Notes under the pieces: generated by a model
What the model was told of the DNA's origin: nothing
The model's database searches: none
What the model saw: only the letters and a program-made list of their open reading frames with translations
Part shown: positions 24,009-31,786 of the stretch, in pieces
Position numbering within the stretch: position 1 is the first letter of the stretch
Layout of the letters: the number at the start of each line of letters is the position of its first letter
NCBI RefSeq assembly: GCF_014651615.1
Contig: NZ_BMXF01000005.1
Location: forward strand, 1-64,000
DNA: 64,000 bases
Reading direction: 5' to 3'
DNA from: Persicitalea jodogahamensis
GTDB lineage: Bacteria > Bacteroidota > Bacteroidia > Cytophagales > Spirosomataceae
Translations under genes and position numbers: made by a program

Positions 24009-25364
24009 CTACTCCTCGTACAACTCCCCCCTGGCTTTCGACAGATCGACCTTGGCGATCAACACGTCGTAGAGGGCGGCGAAGTAGTTGGTTTGGGCTT
24101 CTTTAAGGGATGACTCGGCGTTGATAACCTCAATGTTGGAGCCGACGCCTTCCTGGTATTTGATTTTGGAAACTCTTACTACCTCTTCGGCCAGATCCAC
24201 ATTGCGCTGCTGCGTTTCGAGGGTTTGTAAAGAATTAGTCAGTGTAATGTTAGCCTGCTGTACCTGAAGGTCAATGGACTGCGTGAGCAGATCACGGCCT
24301 ACTTTCACTTTATCGGAGGTAATCTGAGCTTGCTGCAATTGGTACTTTTTGGTCAGGCCGTCAAAAATCGGGATCTGAATGTTCAGACCAATAGCAGAAT
24401 TGTTGAACCATTTCTGACTAAATATTTCGCCAAAATTATTACGGCCGCTATTGTATCCGTAAGATGCGAAAGCCGATGCTGTGGGTAAATAACCCGAGCG
24501 AATTCGCTTGATGTCAAGTTCGGCCAACTCTCCCTGTGTGTTCAACAGCGAATATTCAATGCGCTTGCTGTAATCCACAGCATTGCTGATGGGAGCGGGC
24601 AAACTGTTAGCGTCGCTTTCGTCCACAATATCGGTCAAAACAATCTGGTCGGTCAGCGGCATTCCCATCTGGAACTTGAGCAAAGTATAACTCAACTCAA
24701 TCAGATTTTGCACGTTTTGACGCTCCGTTTTCAGGTTGTTCAACTGCACCTCCAGACGGTCTACATCTATCTTTTCCACAAAACCAGCCTCGAAAGTAGC
24801 CCGCGTGTCGCGCATCAGCGTGTCAAGGCGCTCGATATTGAGGTCAAGTACCTTGGCCCGCTCCACGGCTACCTGCGCCGAGTAGTAGGCCTTGGTAACA
24901 GCTTCGGCTACGGTTACCTTCGACTGGGTAACATTTTTCTTCGCGAGTTCACGGTAAGTCGCCGCCGCCCTAAGCCCTACAATATAAGAACCACTAAAAA
25001 TCAATTGATTGAGAGTAGCCGACACGTTGCTTTGGTACTTTACTCCGAACTGAACTGCCACCGGAGGGTCATCGGGCGAGCCACCGCCAATAAAGGCTGG
25101 TAAAAACGCTGTCTGAATAATGAGGTTATCTATTAATCCGGCAGTAGCGCTGACCTGCGGCAACCCCGCCGCTCTGATTTCCCCGATTCTTGACTCGGCG
25201 GATTTAGAGTCGAGCTGGGTATTCTTAATGTTGAGGTTATTCTTGATTGCGTAATCAACAGCCGCTTCGAGGGTGTAGGGTGTTTGGGCCTGGGCCGGAT
25301 CGACCGCCAGCAACCCAACCAGAGTCAATAGTCCGACTACGTGGGTGAATAGTATTCGTTTCAT
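24009..25364 (-). CDS. TolC-family outer-membrane efflux protein
   Basis: A 451-residue protein with a signal peptide (about 1-26, ending AQAQ). It shows the two-fold TolC pattern: PYTLEAAVDYAIKNNLNIK at the start, a mid-protein repeat, and a final YQEGVGSNIEVINAESSLKEAQTNYF segment typical of the OEP family. It forms the trimeric channel through the outer membrane for the RND pump encoded downstream. The start overlaps the TetR gene by 4 bp, so the two are translationally coupled. Confidence 0.92.
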   Translation of the reverse strand: MKRILFTHVVGLLTLVGLLAVDPAQAQTPYTLEAAVDYAIKNNLNIKNTQLDSKSAESRIGEIRAAGLPQVSATAGLIDNLIIQTAFLPAFIGGGSPDDPPVAVQFGVKYQSNVSATLNQLIFSGSYIVGLRAAATYRELAKKNVTQSKVTVAEAVTKAYYSAQVAVERAKVLDLNIERLDTLMRDTRATFEAGFVEKIDVDRLEVQLNNLKTERQNVQNLIELSYTLLKFQMGMPLTDQIVLTDIVDESDANSLPAPISNAVDYSKRIEYSLLNTQGELAELDIKRIRSGYLPTASAFASYGYNSGRNNFGEIFSQKWFNNSAIGLNIQIPIFDGLTKKYQLQQAQITSDKVKVGRDLLTQSIDLQVQQANITLTNSLQTLETQQRNVDLAEEVVRVSKIKYQEGVGSNIEVINAESSLKEAQTNYFAALYDVLIAKVDLSKARGELYEE

Positions 25365-25981
25365 TTTTGATTGGCTTCTAGTACTGATTTTTCTGCGTAA
25401 TTGTTGTAAACTTCAAATCCCTGGTCGGTCAGGATGCCGCGCAGGAAATGGTGGATAAGCTGGACGTGCACCTCAATGATGGCAAACTTCTGAGGCGGAA
25501 AAATGGCCGGGTCGAAGGCCATCTCGATTTGCTCTACCCGCATTCGGGCCAGCACATCCACATTGATGTCGCTGCGGTAAAGTCCCGCCTCCATGCCGCG
25601 TCGCAGATTGCCGCTGATCCCCTGGATGATGTGCTCATGTTTATGTTTCTGGAACAAAGCCCAGGCTTTTGGGTGGTACTTTTTCAGGTCGTTCAATAGT
25701 ACCGGACTGACTGTGGCGAAACTCGCCCGGATATAATCCGAAGTCCGCATCACTTCCTCAATCGGGTCGCTGGCCTCGGCTTCCAGCCGATCAATGTCGG
25801 TTTGTTCGCAATCCAGCTCACGTTCCACGACCTCCTTCACGATGGCATCCTTGTCGTTGAACTGCTGATAAATCGTCTTCTTCGAAATGCCCAGCTCCTT
25901 GGCTATGTCGTCCATCGTGACGCTTTTGACGCCATAGCGCCAAAACAAATCGACCGCTGCTTTCAGTATCCTCTCTTTCAC
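25361..25981 (-). CDS. TetR/AcrR-family transcriptional regulator of the efflux operon
   Basis: A 206-residue regulator. The N-terminal HTH (about 1-50: ILKAAVDLFWRYGVKSVTMDDIAKELGISKKTIYQ, split as helices) is a standard TetR_N. The C-terminal ligand-binding domain is helical. It is the first gene of the operon, overlapping tolC by 4 bp, and so probably controls its own transcription. An inverted repeat 30-62 bp upstream (26011-26043) is a candidate operator. It likely responds to a pump substrate. Confidence 0.9.
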   Translation of the reverse strand: MKERILKAAVDLFWRYGVKSVTMDDIAKELGISKKTIYQQFNDKDAIVKEVVERELDCEQTDIDRLEAEASDPIEEVMRTSDYIRASFATVSPVLLNDLKKYHPKAWALFQKHKHEHIIQGISGNLRRGMEAGLYRSDINVDVLARMRVEQIEMAFDPAIFPPQKFAIIEVHVQLIHHFLRGILTDQGFEVYNNYAEKSVLEANQK

Positions 25982-26508
25982 GCCGCAAAGTTGTAGTTTT
26001 CCAAGGAGAAAAACTAAGGAAACTTTGAAAAGATTCTTAGTTTCTGGCTAATTTTTTATAAATCCATTACCCGGTACTTCCAATCGGAACGACATGAAAA
26101 AGAGTAAATATCTACCTGCTAGATCATTAAGACAAAGCAGCCGAAACTTCGAGTTTTGTAATAACACACTACTAATTCTGTAAGTGCTTGTTCAATAAAA
26201 ATTTAACAAAAATATAATTTGTATTATATAAAGATAATATTGCATGCCCCAGCAGACTGTACTGTAAAATGGCATATGACTGAATTCACGCTCTCAAATG
26301 TATACAGGGCCACTCCGCACCGCAATCAAAAATGTATAAATGAGGCTGTTCGGAGGATGAAACCGGTAAAATTCGGGATGGAGTGGTATGGCCGGAATGA
26401 TTTAGGGATGGATTTCGTTTGGAAAAAGCGCACGTTTTGGGCAATTTTGCGGCCCGCTAGCGTTGTTCACCATCAGCCATTTAATCACTTTTTGCCCCAC
26501 ACAGAAGA
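25982..26508. other. 527-bp intergenic region between efflux operon and arginine decarboxylase
   Basis: AT-rich divergent regulatory region. Near the TetR gene, AAACTAAG (26011-26018) and CTTAGTTT (26036-26043) form a perfect 8-bp inverted repeat with a 17-nt spacer, a possible TetR operator. A plus-strand frame at 26219-26512 has no recognisable features and I do not call it. I find no clean TAnnTTTG promoter for the downstream gene. Confidence 0.45.
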
Positions 26509-28071
26509 ATGAAAAGCTACATTGACCTGATTCAGCAAACTTTTGAGTTTCCGACGATGGAATTCCACGTCAATGAGGACAACGAACTGCTGTTCAACAA
26601 TGTACCCCTGATGGATATCATCGAGGAACACGGTACGCCCCTGAAACTGAACTACCTGCCTAAGATTGGCGAACACATTGAAAACGCGCGAATGTTTTTC
26701 CGTAATTCTATCAAGCGTTTCAATTATAAGGGCAATTACACCTACTGCTATTGCACAAAGTCGTCGCATTTCAGCTTCATTCTGGAAGAGGCGCTCAAGC
26801 ATAACATTCACCTCGAAACCTCATCTTCGTTCGATGTTCCTATTATCCGGGAGCTGTACCGTCGGGGCAAGATCAGTAAGTCCACTTTTATTCTGGCCAA
26901 CGGTTTTAAGCGTCCGCTTTATACGCAATACCTCAGTGAGTTGATCAATGAAGGTTTCAACGCCATCCCGATCCTGGACAATCTGAAGGAAATCGAGGCC
27001 TACGAAAATTCCACTACGGCTGAATCGGTAAGTTTCGGTATTCGCATCGCGACCGACGAGGAGCCTAATTTTGCGTTTTATACTTCACGTCTGGGCATCC
27101 GGTACAACGACGTCAATCAGCTATATAAGGAAAAGATCGAGTCGAATCCGCGCTTCAAGCTGAAGATGCTGCACTTCTTCATCAATTCGGGCATTAAAGA
27201 CAGCGCGTATTACTGGAGCGAGCTGACGCGCTTTATGTTCAAGTACTGCGAGATGCAGAAGATGTGCCCTGATCTCGATTCCATCGATATTGGCGGTGGA
27301 TTGCCCATCCAGACTTCTTTGCAGGCTGGCTTCGACTACCAGCAGATGATCGATGAAATCATCGAAAACATTCAGTGGATTTGCAACAAGAACAACGTTC
27401 CCGTTCCGCACATCTTTACGGAGTTCGGCAGCTACACCGTCGGTGAGAGTGGCGCGGTGATTTACAAAGTCATCGACAAGAAACTCCAGAATGATAAGGA
27501 GCTATGGTACATGATTGATGGCTCGTTCATCACCCAACTGCCCGATTCCTGGGGGATGAACCAGAAGTACATCATGCTGCCGATCAATAACTGGGACAAT
27601 CCGTACCAGAAAGTCAACCTCGGCGGCCTAACCTGCGACTCGCAGGACTTCTATAACAGCGAAATGCACAGCTCCGACCTGTACATGCCCATCATCGGCG
27701 ACGACGAAACGCAGTACATCGGATTTTTCCATACGGGTGCCTACCAGGAGTCGCTGGGCGGCTATGGCGGCATTCAACACTGCCTGATTCCGGCCCCCAA
27801 GCACGTGCTCGTGGATCGCGACCCCGAAGGCCAGATCACGACCCGCGTTTTTGCCAACGAGCAGGACAGCGAAAGTATGCTGCGTATCCTGGGCTTCCGC
27901 GACGAGTCCTACGTGCAGCCACTGCCACCTGCGGACGACGATGACAACGAAACTTCTACCGAAGACAAAAACGGCAAATCGAAAAATGGCGTGTCGGAAG
28001 CCATTGCCCCGAGCAAACCCAAACCCGCCAAGAAAACGGAAGAAACCGAACTGGCCGGGGCGAAAAACTAA
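26509..28071 (+). CDS. speA: Arginine decarboxylase (fold III, PLP-dependent)
   Basis: A 520-residue alanine-racemase-fold decarboxylase. The PLP lysine is K84 in CYCTKSSH; the phosphate-binding glycines are in DIGGGLP (260-266); the catalytic cysteine is C375 in GGLTCDSQD. It converts arginine to agmatine, the first step of polyamine synthesis. It is shorter than E. coli SpeA (about 660), as seen for Bacteroidota homologues. The last 50 residues form a charged low-complexity tail (aspartate-rich, then lysine/proline-rich) with no known function. It stands alone on the plus strand after a 527-bp regulatory gap. Confidence 0.88.
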   Translation: MKSYIDLIQQTFEFPTMEFHVNEDNELLFNNVPLMDIIEEHGTPLKLNYLPKIGEHIENARMFFRNSIKRFNYKGNYTYCYCTKSSHFSFILEEALKHNIHLETSSSFDVPIIRELYRRGKISKSTFILANGFKRPLYTQYLSELINEGFNAIPILDNLKEIEAYENSTTAESVSFGIRIATDEEPNFAFYTSRLGIRYNDVNQLYKEKIESNPRFKLKMLHFFINSGIKDSAYYWSELTRFMFKYCEMQKMCPDLDSIDIGGGLPIQTSLQAGFDYQQMIDEIIENIQWICNKNNVPVPHIFTEFGSYTVGESGAVIYKVIDKKLQNDKELWYMIDGSFITQLPDSWGMNQKYIMLPINNWDNPYQKVNLGGLTCDSQDFYNSEMHSSDLYMPIIGDDETQYIGFFHTGAYQESLGGYGGIQHCLIPAPKHVLVDRDPEGQITTRVFANEQDSESMLRILGFRDESYVQPLPPADDDDNETSTEDKNGKSKNGVSEAIAPSKPKPAKKTEETELAGAKN

Positions 28072-28217
28072 TAGCCGGCATAAGCAACACGTAATTTGTT
28101 CGTTATAAGCCTGCTGCCGTTTTTTATTTTTAAGCCGAAGCCTGCCCACACTTTCGGTACAGTATTTGTTCTGGTAGGAACAAGGTCCCTGACTTTCAAC
28201 TAACTTATTTGATACTA

Positions 28218-28346
28218 ATGAAAAGATTATTCGCCCTTGCTGTCTTAGGAGGCATGCTTTTTGCCACCTCCTGCACCCGCAAGCAATGCCCTGCCTATGG
28301 CTCCAGCCAGCCCGTAGCCGAGCAGCCCGCCGCGCAGCGGGTTTAG
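28218..28346 (+). CDS. Small lipoprotein
   Basis: A 42-residue frame, ATG 28218 to TAG 28344-28346. It starts with MKRL and a hydrophobic core ending in a lipobox ATSC (Cys19), then a short Lys/Cys/Pro/Gln-rich tail. Tiny lipoproteins of this form, ending soon after the lipidated cysteine, are common in Bacteroidota. Function unknown. It precedes the MFS gene by 46 bp. Confidence 0.65.
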   Translation: MKRLFALAVLGGMLFATSCTRKQCPAYGSSQPVAEQPAAQRV

Positions 28347-28392
28347 AGAGCAATCTTTCCTGCTCTCATCCTTTCCTTCTTTTCTCCCTTGA

Positions 28393-29562
28393 ATGAAAGC
28401 TAAGCTTTCACGCCCAGATTTTCTCATTCCCTTTTGCCTGTTCCTGATTACGCTGGCGGTCAACGTATCGATGCCGCTGTTTCGGCCCTACGCAGCAGCA
28501 GCGGGCTACAACAATGGGCAAACGGCCCTGGTACTGGCGGCTTACATCCTGGGAATGCTGCCCTGCTACGTCTTCCTGGGCGGCGTGTCCGATGTCGTCG
28601 GGCGAAAACCCATTCTGCTGCTCAGCCTGTTTTTTGCCCTCGCCGCCGATGTGCTGATTACCATTTATCCCAACGTCCATGCGCTGGGATTTTGTCGTTT
28701 GTTTCAGGGTGTCGCGCTGGGACTGAGCATGGGAACGGGTACCGCCTACCTGGCCGAGTACCTGCATCCTGATCCCAACGCGGCAGTTCGGGCGGCCAAC
28801 GGCGCGTCGCTGTCCACCGCTTTTGGGTTTAGCGGGGGAGCGTTCATTACAGCCATCGCGCTGCTGTTTTTCTTTACGCTTCGTCCGGTCACGTATTATT
28901 TTGTCATTGCCCTCACTGCTGTCGGCTTGGTGGCGGCATTTTCATTGCCGAATCTGAAACCGATTGGTGGCAAGGTACTTCGCCTGCCGTATTTTCCCGA
29001 AGGCTGCTGGCCGATCAACCTTTCCATTGCTATTTGCTGGGCGGCGGGGGGTATTGTCATTGCTGTGCTACCGAGTCAGTTGGCGACGTTTGGCTACACG
29101 GCTTATGCCGGATTCTGCCTGGTGCTGGTCAACTGGACCGGCGCATTTCTGCAGCCCTGGGTGCGGCGCAATTTCCAACCCGCTACCTCGCTGCGCATTG
29201 GCTTCGGGTTGATGCCCGTAGGCATGGGGCTGGTAGTTTTGGGAAGTTACCTGACCAATATTTTTGTGATTCTGTTGGGAACGGCCATTATTGGCTCCGC
29301 CGCCTACGGTTTCAGCTACCAGGGTGGGCTGGCTCTGATTTCGCAACTGGGCGGCACCCAAAGGGCGCGAGCCGTGGCGGGTTATATGTTCACGGGCTAC
29401 GTCGGCTTCGGCATCCCGGCCATTGGCGTAGGGTACCTGGCCGACGCCTTTGGCCTGGTAAATGGCCTGCTGGCTTTTGAAGTGGCGGTGGTAGCGCTAA
29501 GTCTGTATTTATATTTGACCTTTCGGGTAAAGGCGACGGTCACTAAGCTGGCAAAGCCGTAG
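28393..29562 (+). CDS. MFS transporter
   Basis: A 389-residue major facilitator with about 12 hydrophobic segments. The loop 2-3 motif is GGVSDVVGRKP (about 63-73), close to the MFS signature GxxaDrxGrrp, and a second-half equivalent YLADAFGLVNG follows near residue 350. Antiporter-type drug or metabolite efflux is likely, but the substrate cannot be read from sequence. It ends 34 bp before a convergent HAD phosphatase gene. Confidence 0.88.
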   Translation: MKAKLSRPDFLIPFCLFLITLAVNVSMPLFRPYAAAAGYNNGQTALVLAAYILGMLPCYVFLGGVSDVVGRKPILLLSLFFALAADVLITIYPNVHALGFCRLFQGVALGLSMGTGTAYLAEYLHPDPNAAVRAANGASLSTAFGFSGGAFITAIALLFFFTLRPVTYYFVIALTAVGLVAAFSLPNLKPIGGKVLRLPYFPEGCWPINLSIAICWAAGGIVIAVLPSQLATFGYTAYAGFCLVLVNWTGAFLQPWVRRNFQPATSLRIGFGLMPVGMGLVVLGSYLTNIFVILLGTAIIGSAAYGFSYQGGLALISQLGGTQRARAVAGYMFTGYVGFGIPAIGVGYLADAFGLVNGLLAFEVAVVALSLYLYLTFRVKATVTKLAKP

Positions 29563-29596
29563 GTCACAGATTTTCATGGAGTGAACTCCGACCAAT

Positions 29597-30112
29597 TCAG
29601 CTTAGAATTATGCCTGCGGCTTCACTTAGATCTTTCGCCTGATAATCGCCCAAATCACCTTCCTTCGCTTTTTCTCCGATAAAAATCGTCCGTACGCCCG
29701 CTTTCCGTCCGGCCTGAACATCCGAAAGACGATCGCCGATCATCCAGGATTGGGCCGGGTCGATATCGTGTTTGGCCATTGCTTTCTCGATCATGAGGGA
29801 GTCCGGCTTGCGCCGCAGCGAGCGGGAGGAATGTTCGGGATGGTGCGGGGAAAAGTACAGGTCGTCCAGCGTGACGCCGCTTAGTTCCTCAATCAACCGA
29901 TTCACTGTCTTCACCTCATTGGCGGTATACAGTTTCTGGGCGATACCCGCCTGATTAGTGATTACAATCAACAGATAACCCGCTTTCTGTAATTTTTGCA
30001 AGGCTTCGGCCACGCCTTCGATCAGAAATACATCCTCAGAACGATAGGTGTAGTACTCTTCATCAGAATTCAGAACACCATCACGATCCAGGAAAACGCA
30101 TTTATTTTTCAT
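29597..30112 (-). CDS. HAD-IIIA phosphatase (GmhB/HisB-N-like) lacking the zinc cysteines
   Basis: A 171-residue HAD phosphatase with all four motifs: DRDGVLN (9-15; nucleophile D9, acid D11), ITNQAG (51-56), RKPDSLMIEKA (101-111) and GDRLSDVQAG (126-135). This is the heptose-bisphosphate or histidinol-phosphate phosphatase subfamily. In GmhB a Cys/His zinc loop precedes the RKP motif; here that loop reads SPHHPEHSSRSLRRKP with no cysteine, so zinc is probably not bound. The substrate is therefore uncertain. It faces the VOC gene divergently, 91 bp between starts. Confidence 0.85.
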   Translation of the reverse strand: MKNKCVFLDRDGVLNSDEEYYTYRSEDVFLIEGVAEALQKLQKAGYLLIVITNQAGIAQKLYTANEVKTVNRLIEELSGVTLDDLYFSPHHPEHSSRSLRRKPDSLMIEKAMAKHDIDPAQSWMIGDRLSDVQAGRKAGVRTIFIGEKAKEGDLGDYQAKDLSEAAGIILS

Positions 30113-30203
30113 TTATAAAAGATTTTCTTTCAGCAAAAAGAACAATGGTAGTTTGCATAAACTACCCTTTCCGAGTACCTTCCCTTCTCCATCACTCATT
30201 GAG

Positions 30204-30593
30204 ATGAACTTTATCCAAATCAAAGAAACATGCCTGTATGTGAGCGATCTGGCACGAACCCGTGACTTCTATGCCGGTCAACTCGGGCTGGAAGTTATTT
30301 CGTTCGTCGAGGACAGCCACGTATTTTTCCGGGCGGGTAGTTCGGTGTTGCTTTGCTTTCTGCCCAACGTATCGCGGGTCAAGGAATCACCGCCACCGCA
30401 TTATGGATCGGGGAAGCTGCACCTGGCCTTTGAAGCCCCCGCCGGACAGTACGAAAACTACTTACGGGAAATTCAAGAGCAAGGCATCAACGTGTATCAC
30501 CACGAAACCTGGGCGCGGGGGACGAAGTCGTTTTATTTCGACGATCCCGATGGCCATGTTCTGGAGGTACTTGAGCCGGGCGTTTGGGATTAG
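30204..30593 (+). CDS. VOC-superfamily (glyoxalase/dioxygenase-fold) protein
   Basis: A 129-residue single-domain vicinal-oxygen-chelate protein. It has paired beta-alpha-beta-beta-beta modules, with [18 protein letters not shown] at the start and [18 protein letters not shown] at the end (E of LEV as a metal ligand candidate). It could be a glyoxalase, fosfomycin-resistance-like enzyme or isomerase; none is distinguished here. ATG 30204 is preferred over an upstream TTG because the domain starts there. Its stop overlaps the convergent hemE stop. Confidence 0.85.
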   Translation: MNFIQIKETCLYVSDLARTRDFYAGQLGLEVISFVEDSHVFFRAGSSVLLCFLPNVSRVKESPPPHYGSGKLHLAFEAPAGQYENYLREIQEQGINVYHHETWARGTKSFYFDDPDGHVLEVLEPGVWD

Positions 30594-31618
30594 ACCTGCG
30601 AAAATTCCTTCACAGCGTCGATAAAACAGCGGACATTGTCGGGCGGCGTGTCAGGATAGACGCCATGGCCGAGATTGGCGATGTACTTTTGCGTCCCGAA
30701 CTCACCGACCATGCGCTTCACCTCGGCGCGGATCTGGTCGAAGCTGCCGTACAGGGCGCAGGGATCCAGGTTGCCTTGCAGGGTTTTGTCAGGAATCATT
30801 TGCCGCGTTTCGGCTATGTCCATATTCCAGTCCAGACCGACCACGGAGCAAGCCAGTTGCCCGATTTCCTGCCGGGCAAAGTACGCGCCTTTGGCAAACA
30901 CCGTCACGGGCACTTCGTTGATCGCATCGCAAATCTGCTTGATGTATGGGAGCGAAAACACGCGGTACTGCGCGGGCGAAAGGATTCCCGCCCACGAATC
31001 GAACACCTGCACCAAATCCACTCCAGCCCTGATTTGGGCTTTGAGGTAGGCGATGGTGCTGTCCGTGATTTTCTGGAGCAAAGCGTGGGAAAATTCGGGA
31101 TCGGTGTAAAGTAGTTTCTTGGCCACCGAAAAGGTTTTGGAGCCTTTGCCCTCCGTCATGTAGCAGAAGATCGTGAACGGCGCGCCCGCAAAGCCAATCA
31201 AAGGCACCCGCCCATTCAATTCTCGCTTCACGATTTTCAATGCGTCGGTCACGTAGCTGAGATCCGCCTCGGGGTCGGCCACGCGCAGCGTTTCCAAATC
31301 CGACATCGTCTGCACCGTGCGCGGAAAGACCGGACCGCGCTTTTCGACCATTTCGTAGGGTAGCCCCATCCCTTCGGGAATTACCAGAATGTCGGAAAAA
31401 ATGATCGCCGCATCCACACCCAGAATATCCACGGGTTGAATCGTGACCTCAGCGGCCATCTCGGGCGTGGTGGCAAGTTTGATAAAACTACCCGCCTGTT
31501 CACGGACTTTCCGGTACTCGGGCAGGATGCGCCCAGCCTGCCGCATGGCCCACACGGGCGTTCGCTCCACTTGTTCGCCCCGCGCGGCGCGGAGCAGAAG
31601 ATCGTTTTTTAGATTCAT
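30590..31618 (-). CDS. hemE: Uroporphyrinogen decarboxylase
   Basis: A 342-residue HemE. It has the N-terminal signature [10 protein letters not shown] near residue 20, the catalytic FSDIL segment with its Asp, the YVTD/FAGAPFT block, and the C-terminal NLGHG motif. It decarboxylates uroporphyrinogen III to coproporphyrinogen III in haem synthesis. An ATG 24 bp upstream is open, but [15 protein letters not shown] is the usual family start. It is separate from other hem genes here. Confidence 0.95.
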   Translation of the reverse strand: MNLKNDLLLRAARGEQVERTPVWAMRQAGRILPEYRKVREQAGSFIKLATTPEMAAEVTIQPVDILGVDAAIIFSDILVIPEGMGLPYEMVEKRGPVFPRTVQTMSDLETLRVADPEADLSYVTDALKIVKRELNGRVPLIGFAGAPFTIFCYMTEGKGSKTFSVAKKLLYTDPEFSHALLQKITDSTIAYLKAQIRAGVDLVQVFDSWAGILSPAQYRVFSLPYIKQICDAINEVPVTVFAKGAYFARQEIGQLACSVVGLDWNMDIAETRQMIPDKTLQGNLDPCALYGSFDQIRAEVKRMVGEFGTQKYIANLGHGVYPDTPPDNVRCFIDAVKEFSQV

Positions 31619-31650
31619 GGGGCAAAGGTAGGGAACGGGCAATTACCAGA

Positions 31651-31717
31651 CTTTCAAATTGCAGGAAAATGCCCCCAAAATCTTGCAATCTGAAAGTTTG
31701 ACTTTCAGATTGCAAGA
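31651..31717. repeat. Perfect 16-bp inverted repeat plus a third, diverged arm
   Basis: TCTTGCAATCTGAAAG (31681-31696) and CTTTCAGATTGCAAGA (31702-31717) are perfect arms with a 5-nt loop. A third copy with two changes, CTTTCAAATTGCAGGA, lies at 31651-31666. They sit between the end of the TonB receptor gene and the start of hemE, both on the minus strand. There is no strong T-run, so it could be a regulatory hairpin, a weak terminator or a mobile palindrome. The sequence just beyond (31761-31783, GTCTGAGCGTAGTCGAAGAC) resembles an intergenic repeat I recall from many Bacteroidota genomes. Confidence 0.6.
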
Positions 31718-31786
31718 AAAAGCGCCTTAAAACGTGTAATTAGAAAATCTGTACACTTGTCAGTCTGAGCGTAGTCGAAGACCTCC

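Noticed and set aside
25982-26508. tRNA or other RNA gene in the large gap
   Set aside because: No cloverleaf, TPsiC box or known riboswitch core could be found by reading either strand.
26219-26512. Plus-strand frame before speA
   Set aside because: No recognisable family and unusual composition; the region is better explained as regulatory sequence.
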